A stretch of 64,000 bases of DNA from DASVTU01 sp036387415 (GTDB taxonomy: Bacteria > Acidobacteriota > Blastocatellia > Pyrinomonadales > Pyrinomonadaceae), in the NCBI GenBank assembly GCA_036387415.1, contig DASVTU010000038.1:21925-85924 (forward strand). The letters are read 5' to 3'. Of this stretch, positions 27,101 to 35,100 are shown in pieces (the stretch's first letter is position 1; each line of letters begins with the position of its first letter). The position numbers and the translations under genes were made by a program. The notes under the pieces were generated by a model. It did no database searches. It was not told the DNA's origin and saw nothing but the letters and a program-made list of their open reading frames with translations.

Positions 27101-29134
27101 GCGGCGAATCAATTCATGGATGCCTTCGCACATCAACAGAACGTCGACGGCAACACGCACTGGATAAGCGTCAACTGGGAAGCCTTCGAATTTGATGACG
27201 AAGACTCCGCCCACACGTCCACACCCGCGCTGACACCCGATGAAGGTGTCGAGGTGTTTGACCGCATCATGGCGGGCGTGGTGCAGGGGCAAGTCATCGT
27301 CTCCAAGAGCAACCTCGACGCACGCCTCGCGCGTTGGTTAAAAGTCGGGGACAAGAAGACTGACGCGCCCACACGCGGACGGGTTGACGCCGACGCCACG
27401 ACAACAAACAACGTCGCCGACACCGCGACACTCGACGACGTTGAACGCAACGTGGCAGAAATCTGGCAAGAGGCGCTCGGCATCCAGCGTGTAAGCCCGA
27501 CCAGCGACTTCTTTGCCCTCGGCGGCGACTCTCTCGTCGGCCTACGCGTGGCGACGAAGATTCGCGAGCGTTTTCGGATTCAACTTCCGGTGCGTCAACT
27601 CTTCCTCGCTCCCACTGTGGCGGGTTTGGCCGCCACGATTAAGAAGGCCGCAGGTACAGGCTTGGAGACAAGCATGCCGCCTATCGGCTCGCTCCCACAG
27701 CCTGCGCGCTTGCCTCTCTCCTTCGCTCAACTTCGTCTCTGGACGATGGATGAACTCAACCCCGGCAGCGTCGCTTTTAATCTCAGCAATGCCTTCGAGA
27801 TTCGCGGTCGTCTCGATTCCGAGGCTCTCGCCCGCAGTCTCGACGAGATTGTCCAGCGTCACGAAGTTCTACGCACAAACATCGTCGCCGTCGATGGTCA
27901 GCCCGAACTAATCATCCACGATGATTTCAAGTTAAGCATGGCAAAGGTTGATTTGCGCCACGTCCCTACGCCCGAACGACGGGAGCGTGCGAACCAGCTT
28001 ATCGCCGAATCATCAAGGCAGCCCTTCAACCTTTCGCAAGACATGCTCTTTCGCGTCACGCTGATTCAATTAGAGGAGCAGACCTACATCCTGCTGCTCA
28101 TCACTCATCACATCATCAACGATGGATGGTCAACCGGCATCTTCATGCGCGAACTTGAGACGCTCTACGATGCACATACGCGCGGCGTCATGCCTGCGCT
28201 TCCCGACCTTCCGTTTCAATATGCGGACTACGCCGTCTGGCAACGACAACACATCAATGGAGAGAAACTTGAACGGCTCTCCGCTTACTGGCGACAACAG
28301 TTGGCAGACGCGCCGCCCGTGCTCAATCTTCGCACCGATTACCCGCGCCACGAACGCGCCGTCGAACAGAAGGCCATCCCCTTTCGCTTCACTTCCGATT
28401 TATCCGTCAGGTTGCAGCAGTTTGCCGCCGCGGAACACGCGACGTTGTTCATGGCACTGCTGACGACATTCCAAACCATGCTTCACACGCTGGTTGAGAG
28501 CGACGATATTGTCGTCGGGACGAATGTGGCAGACCGCAATTACCCCGGAACCGACGACCTCATCGGCTTCTTCATCAACCAGTTTCCCTTACGCACTAAC
28601 CTCGCTGGCGACCCGACATTTCGCGCCATTCTCGGTCGTGTACGCGAAGTGACGCTCGGCGCTTTCGATCATCAAGAGATGCCTTTCGAGCGTCTCGTCG
28701 CGCTGATTAACCCGCAACGCGACGAAGCCGTGTCGCCACTCTTTCAAGTCCAACTCGTCATGCCCAACACCCCTCCCGCGCCTCTCCGTCTCGCGGAATT
28801 GAGTATCAAGGAATTGCCGCGTGAGAACGGCAACGACCAACTCGATTTGACGCTCAATGCTTTTGTTGACGAGCAAGGTGTGCATGGTTTCTGGGAGTAC
28901 AACGCTGCCATCTTCGCGCGCGCCACGGTTCTCAGGTTGCAAAAGTTGTTTGAGCTACTGCTGCAAACAGGGCTGGATAACCCGGACGCGCGCTTGTCGG
29001 AATTAAAGGATGCGCTGCTCGATACAGACCGCCAGCAGCAGCAAGAGGAGAGCGACGAGATTGAAGCGGCGTGCGCTCTTAAACTCAAGGACGCGAGGCG
29101 AAGGGTCGCGGTCATCGTGCCGGAGGCGATTTGA
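15113..29134 (+). CDS. Hybrid PKS/NRPS megasynthase: ACP-KS-(AT)-ACP-aminotransferase-C-A(Asn)-PCP-KS-AT-KR-ACP-C
   Basis: 4673 residues; GTG start with GGAG upstream. Approximate domains: ACP 25-95 (GLKS site); KS 116-545 (DTACSSS, EAHGTGT, KTNIGH); AT remnant 630-885, where GHSxGE reads SYGGGVYAAA, so the catalytic Ser is gone; ACP 912-990 (MGADSI); class III PLP aminotransferase 1180-1580, Lys in TYGKIIGGGLPIG; C 1604-2049 (HHLLVDG); A 2062-2560 with binding code DLTKIGEVGK, one residue from the known Asn code DLTKLGEVGK; PCP 2573-2650; KS 2676-3110 (QTACSSS); AT 3196-3500 with GHSIGEY and HAFHS, the malonyl-type signature; KR 3565-4010 (LITGGLGKIG, HYSAANQ); ACP 4106-4180; C 4196-4640 (HHIINDG). 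The KS-AT-ACP-aminotransferase-C-A order matches MycA of iturin/mycosubtilin and indicates a beta-amino fatty acid joined to Asn. The second PKS module adds a reduced C2 unit to Asn. Confidence 0.95.
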   Translation: MNRSVVHGSSSQETSAGRPPGASTIRDWMLARLAELRGASPAEFDIYAPFADLGLKSREVVAMASELGNWLGRPVSPTLAYDYPTIDALAQFLGGVAAEDEEENAPTIEPSKFDTEPIAVIGMGCRFPGAAEPASFWRLLRGGVDAITKVPSGRWDDSSTPAPRSEAVKWGGFLSDVDLFDERFFGISPREARMMDPQQRLVLEVAWEALEAAGHAPHRLATSHTGVWLGLSTNDYALLRLEHHSAPDPYAATGNSHSIAANRLSYLLDLRGPSVAVDTACSSSLVAVHMACQSLRTGECELALAGGVNLMLSPVLTHSLNEAGMLSIDGRCKTFDARANGYVRGEGCGIVVLKRLSDATRDGDLILALVRGSAVNQDGGSNGLSAPNGLAQQAVIRRALANAGVAPGEIGYFEAHGTGTSLGDPIEFSALSSVLAERRAAQRTCFIGSVKTNIGHLEAAAGIAGFIKTVLSLYHGEIPPHLHLQNLNPQISMESTPFVIPTAVESWQEDAPERLAGVSSFGFGGTNAHVVLSKPPHTAPTKNDSERPSHIFTISAKTDTALRALAGRYTEFLSSCSDSSLADTCFTANTGRSHFAKRLAVVATSVSDLRQKLVAFVAGERSGVVSGQAGKNPRLAFVFGNELPFNVEQARLCYESFPAFRQAVSKCSGVAEAQLLQPLLTALNRDSVPTNDDAPTSQRVTLLTFQFALAELWRSWGIVPETVLSYGGGVYAAAVAAGSLGLAEAFALCAQRPVEVKLRELQTDMVCPHSGRLWPKATLPDLDFASISESDREINDDARRTLVEQRHDTIIVFGSDVAAQLNDTSSAVADEMQTFGRLPLLTDGDEDLEGLLDSLAHIYVKGFDVDWFGFDSGFARRRQILPTYPFERRRHWIEGEESMAESVKETEPQEVDRRAEILKHLVQTTATLLGTIPSEVDPQTPFLEMGADSIILLHAGHVIEDTYKVSISIRQLFEDLTTLDAIATYIVGQLPLTASVKAPVSNAVANVTTQTPMPSPHSSEHSPNGHAAAFAALTSHPTPNTQTNGAGGVATDRTSITNIIEQQLQIMAAQWNALQNSGSPTPAALSPSNGSADASNKASGETPSAPSSATVHRSAAAEIPSALPAFRMKERQAKSLSDSQQAWMDAFIARYNERTQSSKRLTQNSRNVLADNRTVAGLRLSTKELLYPIVAERSLGSKFWDVDGNEYIDLAMGFGVNLFGHAPAFIQNALQAQLAQGIQIGPQTPLAGKVASLICELTGMERVTFTNTGTESVMTALRLVRAATNRSKIVLFAGSYHGTSDAVLARASTSDETHAVPLSPGVTHNMVGDVMVLEYGAPRSLEIIKAHAHELAGVLVEPVQSRAPELQPREFLHQLRQITAENGVALIIDEVLTGFRNHPGGAQAFYGIKADVATYGKIIGGGLPIGVVAGSTQFMNYVDGGMWNYGDDSLPLDIETAFFSGTFCKHPLAMSAAVVVLEELKRQGAKLQEQLNRRTEQLAERLNALFEECGLPLRMVHFGSLFRFKYPGDIELLYYQLIYRGVYIWEARNCFLSTAHTDEDLDRIVEAFRASVAELQSAGFLPGQPPPTTLKPSGNGQPEPPEREQSVATTEAQKQLWLLAQTADASSLAYNESLILKLHGQLDIDLLRRSFRQVIERHEALRTGISPDGEWMKIAPKVAADCAFVDFSQQESTSKETHLARWLEDESRKPFELAQPPLIRAAILKTEAEQHLFVVTVHHLLVDGWSLGVVLQEVWDIYTAMLQGTPTRLPQPLQFRDYARWQEHYASSEKATSDEAYWVEHFRNHIPVVELPTDFPRPEVNTHRGARQSIKFDSGFSRDLKTFGQRNGCTLFMTLLTGYTLLIHRLSNQEEIVVGIPVAGRDLPGSDRLVGYCTNLLAIRSRCHAQQTLAEYMTELRGELLHGFEHQQYPFSVLVRKLNPARDTSRAPLVSVTFNLERAVAMPETQGLEITVQSPPINHAKFDLHLNFTEVNGELLCDLDYNPDLLNTETALRWLGHLETLLAAMTTQATGRVCDLPLHNEREQQQILVQWNDTAAAYPSEKPFHKLFEAQAAAAPDAVAVSLNQHSLTYDELNRQANQLARRLVDGGVRPDDCVGICLPRSLEMIVALLAIQKAGGAFVPLDPEHPPERLHYVLSNANMKAVLTSSLYAGMFSNHVGQTLCLDAESVSVRSYDEANLDVDVQPENLAYVMYTSGSTGQPKGVMVPHRGLVNYLAWAVSHYEVERGHGAPVYSTIGFDLTITSIFAPLLAGRTVVLLPENQEGVETLQSLMRIEGGLSLVKMTPAHLEVLAQDDSVEGLDGRTRVLIVGGDALRAESLARWRADAPRTRLINEYGPTETVVGCCVYELTPDDAAHGSVPIGRPIANTRLYVLDTNLRPTPIGVSGELYIGGDGVSRGYLRQPSMTAERFVPDPFGATPGARLYKSGDAARYRSDGLLEYVGRLDRQVKVRGFRVELGEIETALARHDDIAQAVVEAQRDGSGENRLVAYFVARDGQTPDAQTLREFVGEALPSYMIPSVFVSLPSMPLNANGKIDRRALPAPDGTRSMLEKPSVPPQTDAERIVAGIWREVLKLNDVGRDDNFFDLGGHSLLLMRVRNRLTEAFKRPVPVIELFRHPTVAALARMFESPDASRVASTLERNRPRRVKRDGDAGTAVAIIGMAGRFPGARNVHEFWRNLERGVESITFFSDDELEEAGVAGALLRDPQYVKAKAILEDVEQFDASLFGITPYEAALTDPQHRVFLECAWEALEDAGYDPERYAGLIGVYASSAMNTYLLFNIMPDQKLRETLDPRMVALTNDKDFLPTRVSYKLNLRGPSLNVQTACSSSLVGVHLACRSLSERECDIALAGGVAIHLPQKSGYLYQAEGIESPDGHCRAFDAKAQGTVFGNGAGVVALKRLVDAQRDGDFIYAVVKGSAVNNDGGRKLGYTAPAIEGQAKVIAEALSVAGVEPASIGFIEAHGTGTQLGDPVEIAALNEVFGEATTNGRCALGSVKTNVGHLDTAAGVVGLMKAALALQHRRIPPSLHFNSPNPQCDFARMRFEVNTEAREWTRGATPRRAGVSSFGIGGTNAHVVLEEAPPSEPTGDTRHMHLLALSAATESALDVATNRLVEHLRDAPQTDLSDVAYTLLAGRRFMNHRRILVCRTAQEAIEYLSTRDAQRVSSRVVSTRGRPVAFMFPGQGAQFPKMAREVYETEAEFRDTVDHCAKVLTPHAGFDLLPLLYPPDGSAPQESFDQTSLTQPALFVVEYALARLLISWGIRPQVMIGHSIGEYVAACLAGVFTLEEGLELVATRGRLMDAMPNGSMLAVSLPHDELQALLPQDVTIAAINSRSLCVVAGSSVSVERLEAQLSGRGVICRKLRTSHAFHSAMMNPMLESFRAEVGRVRLRPPQLPYFSNLTGKLITAQEATDPHYWSRHLRETVRFDEGLSALLANPEMALLEVGPGHTLAALARRHPQRGQERLILTTLEPPETNGTGKAAGAAQLINSFGQLWLSGAEIDVDGFYAGKRRRRLPLPTYPFERQRFWIEPPTQSHASAEFASPASTATVTPDIADWFYLPCWKPSLHSPEAPLPQADELGSNWLVFADDDGFGKQIAQQIEATCGRPPTLVMAGESFASIDKQTFALNPQRPEDYATLFTRLRELGQTPQRIVHLWSMSPSPQTESPRASFEHVQHRGLFSLLSIAQALTQNGVAEPTHIEVVTNNAQAVAPGERPRAEAATICGATTVIPQEYEHIACRSIDLSVSQFDERSRSTLTRQLMVEFLSPVTDPQLAYRGAARYVKGVQPVSLKKQSAGSTRLKSNGVYLITGGLGKIGLLLAHHLARTLKAKLVLTGRTELPARETWMEATSSAALPSSVKRCISQLMLLEKSGAEFMTASANAADAAAMRRVFAAAEERFGRLDGIFHCAGTTGEASVTFIDEGGTEAVGKHFDAKAHGLYVLEELLRERQTDFVLLFSSLSSVLGGLGFAHYSAANQFMDAFAHQQNVDGNTHWISVNWEAFEFDDEDSAHTSTPALTPDEGVEVFDRIMAGVVQGQVIVSKSNLDARLARWLKVGDKKTDAPTRGRVDADATTTNNVADTATLDDVERNVAEIWQEALGIQRVSPTSDFFALGGDSLVGLRVATKIRERFRIQLPVRQLFLAPTVAGLAATIKKAAGTGLETSMPPIGSLPQPARLPLSFAQLRLWTMDELNPGSVAFNLSNAFEIRGRLDSEALARSLDEIVQRHEVLRTNIVAVDGQPELIIHDDFKLSMAKVDLRHVPTPERRERANQLIAESSRQPFNLSQDMLFRVTLIQLEEQTYILLLITHHIINDGWSTGIFMRELETLYDAHTRGVMPALPDLPFQYADYAVWQRQHINGEKLERLSAYWRQQLADAPPVLNLRTDYPRHERAVEQKAIPFRFTSDLSVRLQQFAAAEHATLFMALLTTFQTMLHTLVESDDIVVGTNVADRNYPGTDDLIGFFINQFPLRTNLAGDPTFRAILGRVREVTLGAFDHQEMPFERLVALINPQRDEAVSPLFQVQLVMPNTPPAPLRLAELSIKELPRENGNDQLDLTLNAFVDEQGVHGFWEYNAAIFARATVLRLQKLFELLLQTGLDNPDARLSELKDALLDTDRQQQQEESDEIEAACALKLKDARRRVAVIVPEAI

Positions 29135-29152
29135 AGTACGAAGGAGATGAAG

Positions 29153-32100
29153 ATGACTGAAGACATCTTGCACGGCTATCGGCTCTCGCCATTGCAAGAA
29201 CGACTGTGGCTTCTTCAGCAGCAGAGCGTCGGTGATGCGTTTCACGGCTTCTGCGCCGTGCGATTGCGTGGACGGTTTGATGTTGGAAGCCTCGCTCAAG
29301 CACTTCGTCTCGTCGCCACGCGCCACGAAATCCTCCGCACCACTTTCCGGGAGCACAACGGCCACACGCCGTTGCAGTTCATCAGCGAATCACCGCGATT
29401 CTCCTTCCAACATCGAGACTTGAGCGCGATGGAAGCCGAAGCGCAGAGAACCGCAATCGACTCTCACAGCCATGACATACGTTTCGCCCCTTTCGACCTC
29501 GCGAGCAGCCCGACGTTACAGGCGCATCTGTTGAGCTTGTCGGTGGATGAGAAGTTGCTGATGTGGCGCATGCCCGCGCTGTGTTCCGACTCCGGCGGGC
29601 TCTCGCTCTTGGTCGAAGACGTAGCCGTTCATTACAACTCACTTGTCTCGAACAATCCGCCGCCGTCATCCTTGTCGCTTCAGTTTGTTGACGTGGCCGA
29701 GTGGCAACACGAACTGCTGGAAGCGAAGGAGACAAAAGCGGGCGTCGAATATTGGCGACGACAAAACTGGGCGGATGCTCTCGCCACGCGACTGCCATTC
29801 GGCAGATTTGCCGACAGGCATGCCGACTTCCAACCACGTTCCTACAACATCCCTTTCGATGCGGCGCTGGCCTCGCACATCAAGGCTCTGGTCGGCGATG
29901 AACGCGCCGCGATGGAAGCGTTTCTTCTTCTTTGTTGGTGTGTTCTGCTCGGACGCCACGCGGAGCAGGCCAGGATGGTTGTCGGCGTGCGCCGTGATGG
30001 TCGCAATCTTGAAGACATCAGAGATGTGGTCGGCGTTTTCGCGCGCTACTTGCCTGTGGAGGTTGACGTTCAAGAGCAACTACCGCTCGCCGTGCGCGCG
30101 GCGGAACTGTCGCGCGCGTTGCGCGATGCCAGTAAGAAGCAACATTTATTTTCGTGGAAGTTTGAGCAGCAGGAGGGAGGCGAGACGGGGACGCCGTTTT
30201 TCCCCGTCACCTTTAATCTTGAAGAACGCGCTCAGGAGTTCTCCACGGCACACGGGGCGTTTCACATCGAACAGCTTGAGTGTCTCGTTGACCGCTTCAG
30301 TCTGGAACTCGAAGCGAGGCTGCACGGCGACGACGCGTGTTCGTTGCGCCTCCAATACGACGCCGGATGTTTTGCCGAAACGGAAATCGCCTGCCTCGCG
30401 TCCCAATTCCAAACCCTTCTGGCTGACGCAATCAACCGCCCCGATGCGTCTATCCGCGACCTCAAGCTGCTGAGCGAGGCCGAGCGGCATCGCGCACTGG
30501 TGACTTTCAACGACACCACATCAAACGTCCCGCCGTCGCTCCTGCTTCACCAGCTTTTCGAGCAGCAGGCCGCCCTCGCGCCCGAACGCCCCGCGGTGTT
30601 ACACGCGGGGAAGCAGTTGACATATGCGGAATTGAACGAACGTGCGGAGATGCTGGCTCGACATCTGCGCCGACGGGGTGTGCAGCCGGACGAAGCGGTC
30701 GGCATTTGCAGCGAAGATGGAATCGAAATGGTCGTCGGCATCTTCGGCATTCTCAAAGCAGGAGCCGCTTATCTGCCGCTTGACCCGCATAACTCGCCGG
30801 AGCGTCTGCGCTTCATGATTGAAGACAGCCGCGCTTCCTTTGTCGTCGCTCCGGGGCGTTTGCATGCGGAGTTGAACATGTCGGGCGTCCAGTTGCTTGA
30901 GTTTGCCGAGATGTGGAAAGAAGAACCACAGGACGGTGGAACGGACACCCTCTCCGATGTCATTCACAACGACGCGACACTCGCCTACATCATCTACACG
31001 TCAGGCTCGACCGGACGCCCGAAGGGTGTGCAGATTACACACGCCAACGCGGTTCATTCGACGTGGGCGCGATTTGAATACTACCCGCAACGCGTCAAAG
31101 CTTTTCTGCTTCTGTCGCCCTTCGCTTTCGACAGTTCGGTGGCTGGCATCTTCTGGACATTGGGACAGGGCGGCGCTCTCGTCATTCCACCGCGAGACGC
31201 GCGCTCCGACCTTCGCGTGCTCGACGGTTTAATCGCCGAGCACAAGATTTCTCATCTGCTCGCTCTGCCGTCTCTCTACAGTCAGCTTTTGGAATATGGC
31301 ACGCCGGAAACTTTGGCGTTGCTGAGTGTTGTCATCGTCGCGGGCGAGGCGTGTCCGAAAGAACTTCTCGCGCGCCATCTGACGGCGCTGCCGCGCACAC
31401 GCTTCTACAACGAATACGGCCCGACCGAGGTGAGCGTTTGGAGCGTGGTCTACGAGGCGAGGCAAGACGAGCGTCTGAATAGTGTTCCCATCGGTCATCC
31501 CATTTCGCGCACACGCCTCTACGTGTTGGACGAGTTGCGCGAGCCGGTTCCCATCGGCGTCAACGGCGAACTATACATCGAAGGGACGGGGCTGGCGCGT
31601 GGTTATCACAATCGCGCCGATGTCACCGCCCTCGCTTTCGTTCCTCATCCGCTCTCCACAGAGCCGGGCGCACGCCTCTACAAGACGGGCGACCGTATGC
31701 GCCTCCTACCCGACGGCAACATCGAGTTTATCGGTCGCGTAGACCGTCAGGTGAAGGTGCGTGGTTTTCGCATCGAGTTGGGCGAAATCGAAACCGCGCT
31801 GCGCGAACACGCATCGGTCGCTGAATGTGCCGCGATAGCTCACGAATGGAAGCCGGGCGAGAAACGTCTGGTGGCCTTCGTCGTGCAACGTGGCGAACAG
31901 GCGGCTTCGGATGACGAGTTGCGCGTCTTTCTGCGAAACTCTTTACCCGAATACATGGTTCCGCCCGTTGTCATTCATCTGCCCGAACTGCCCATCACAG
32001 AGAACAGCAAGATTGACTATCAATCGTTGTCCGCGTTGGCCGCGAAGCCCGCGAGCGTCGTCGTCGAGAAGTCGCAGCCCGTGACGGCGCGAGAAAAATT

Positions 32101-35100
32101 GTTGGTCGAAATTTGGAAAGGCGTTCTCCAACTCGACTCCATCGGCATTCATGACAACTTCTTTACGTTGGGCGGCGACTCGATACTTGCGCTGCAAGTC
32201 GCCGCACGCGCCAACCAAGCCGGAATGAAGTTGATGGCAAGACAGCTTTTCAGCAGTCCGACGATTGCGGCGCTGGCAGCCGTTTCGACTTCCAGTAAAG
32301 GCAACTCAACCATCGCCGCCGAACAAGGCATCGTCGAGGGTTCGGTGCCGCTGACGCCGATTCAACGCTGGTTCCTCGACGCCGAACCGCTCCACCCCGA
32401 CCACTTCAACCACTCGCTCATTTTAGAACTACACGACGAACCGGATGAAGCTCTGCTGCGTCGCGTGACGGCGCGGCTGATTGAACATCACGATGCATTG
32501 CGTCATCGTTTTATTCAAACTCCTTCCGGTTGGGAACAGTTCTGCGCTTCACCGAACGACGTTGTTCCCTTCGCGCTGGTCGATTTGTCAACGCTGCCGG
32601 AAGCGGAACGCAAACGGGCGTTGCGGTCGCAGATGGAGGCTTATGCACAGAGTTTGAATCTGGCGGACGGCTCGAATCTCCGCGTCGTACTCTTTCGACT
32701 TCAAGCCGACGCGCCGTGTCTCTTGCTCATCGTCATTCATCACTTGGTGGTGGACGGCATCTCTTGGAGAATCCTGCTCGAAGATTTCCAGACGCTTTAT
32801 CGTGGCCTGAAGAACAAAGAAGAAGTTGTCTTACCGCTCAAGACAGTGGCGTTTCGCGACTGGGCAAGACATCTCGCCGCTCATCAAGCGGGGTCGCTCA
32901 ACGAAGAACTCGATTGGTGGCTGGCGCAGCCGTGGGAACGCGTGCGCCCTCTACCGATTGATTTAGACGAAGGCGACAACACAGAAGAGACAGTGGAAGT
33001 CGTCAGCGACGAACTGGCCGCCGACGCGACACACGCTTTACTCGAAGGTGTTGCTGCCGCTCAAGGAGCTGATGTTGAGGAGATTTTGCTGGCCGCGCTG
33101 GCGCAGAGTTTAACCACTTGGACGGGCGACCCTGCGTTGCTTGTCGAGTTGGAGCATCACGGTCGCGAGGCCATCTTAGGCGAAGTGGATATTTCGCGCA
33201 CGGTAGGTTGGTTCACATCGGCTTTCCCGCTCATCCTCGAAGCGTCCGGCACAGACTCGCTCGCAGAGGTCGTCGGCGCGGTCAAGCAGCGACTCCGCAA
33301 CGTGCCGCACCACGGCGTCGGATACGGTCTGTTGCGCTACGGGCAGGATAAGTCTGTCGCCTCGCAGCTTGCCGGATTGCCGCAACCCGAAGTGCGCTTC
33401 AATTACCTCGGTCGCTTCGACAACATTCAGACGGGCGAGCGGCTAATTAGTCTCTCCACGGAGCCGACGCCCGCCCCGCGTAGTCCCCGCGCCGTCAACA
33501 ACATGCTCGTCGAATGCAACGCGTTGGTGGCGGATGGCCGCCTGCGTTTTGAATGGCGATACAGTTCGCGTCGTCATCATCGCCACACTATCGCGTCGCT
33601 CAGCCGACATTTCATGGACGCCCTGCGCGCCTTCATCAATGAAGGTCGCAAGGTGGAGGCGCGGAGCCTCGCATCCGGCGCGACCCATGCTTTCGGCATT
33701 GAACGCAAGACGCTCGACCGTTTGGCGTCCGAGTTCGGAAGCATCGAAGACGTTTACCCGCTCGCGCCTTTGCAGGAGGGCATGCTTTTCCACTCTCTGC
33801 TCGCGCCCGAATCCGGCGTCTACTTTCAGCAGATGATGTGCCGCATTCGCGGGGCGTTCAATGCGGCGGACTTCCGACGCGCATGGGCGGAGATGGTGGA
33901 GATTCACCCGACGTTGCGTACTCGTTTCGCTTGGAGCGGACTCGCGCGTCCGCTTCAGGTGGTCGTGCCGGAGGCTACGGTTTCCCTGAACGAACAGGAC
34001 TGGTCAGACCTGTCATCCGAACAGCAACGTGTTCGATTGAACGAATTTCTTCTCGCAGACCGCCAGCGCGGCTGCGACCTCATGCGCGGCCCTCTGTTCC
34101 GCATCTCTCTCTTTCGCTTGGATAACGATTCCTTTCATCTTGTGCTCAGCCATCACCATATGTTGATGGATGGATGGTCGATGGCAATGCTGCTCAAACA
34201 AGTGATGGACAGTTATGAACAGTTACGCCGAGGGCAGCCGCTCACACGCGACGTTTCTCCACCGTCTTACCGTGATTACATTGACTGGCTGGCGCGACAG
34301 GACATGGCTCAAGCCGAAGCCTTCTGGTCTCGTACGCTGGCCGGTTTCACCGAACCGACCTTGCTGAGTTCAGCCGCTCCGTCGATTGACGACGAGGTGA
34401 GTTATGACGAGCGCGACGTACGCCTGTCGGCAGAAGCGACGGCGGCGCTTGAGGCTTTCGGGCGGCAGCATGGTCTTACGCTCAACACACTTGTGCAGGG
34501 CGCATGGGCGCTCGAATTGTGTTTGCAGAGCGGCAGGGAGGACGTGGTTTTCGGAGTCACGGTTGCGGGTCGTCCCGCGCATCTCAGGGGCGTCGAGTCA
34601 ATGCTCGGTCTGTTCATCAACGCGTTGCCTCTACGCGTCGTGCTCTCGACCGAAGAATCGTTACTGGTCTGGTTGAAGCAATTGCAGGAGCGCATGGTTG
34701 AACTACGCGACTACGAATACAGCCCGCTCGCGCTCGTCCGCCAGTGGAGCGAGATACCTGCGGGAGCGCCTCTGTTTGAGAGCGTGGTGGTGTTTGAAAA
34801 CTATCCTGTAGAAATGTCTTTGGAGTCGCCGGGCGACGGTTTAGTGATTGACAACGTCCGCGTCATCGAGCAGAACGACCGCCCGTTGACACTGATGGCG
34901 ATTCCCGGTCGTGAGATGAAACTGCAAATAAACTACCGTCAACAGCACTTCGACGACGGTCTGGTCGAGCGCATGTTGACTGACCTCTGCGACTTGCTGC
35001 AACAGATAACCGCGCACCCGCAACAGCAGATTGGAAGCCTTCTGAACGACCTTGACCGTGAGACATCCGACCTCGCAAGTGAGTTCAACCAAATCATTTG

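Noticed and set aside
30540..32030. Assigning a specific amino acid to the second A domain from its D,S,A,A,I,A,E,V,W,K pocket
   Set aside because: I do not know a characterised domain with this code; a guess would be unsupported.
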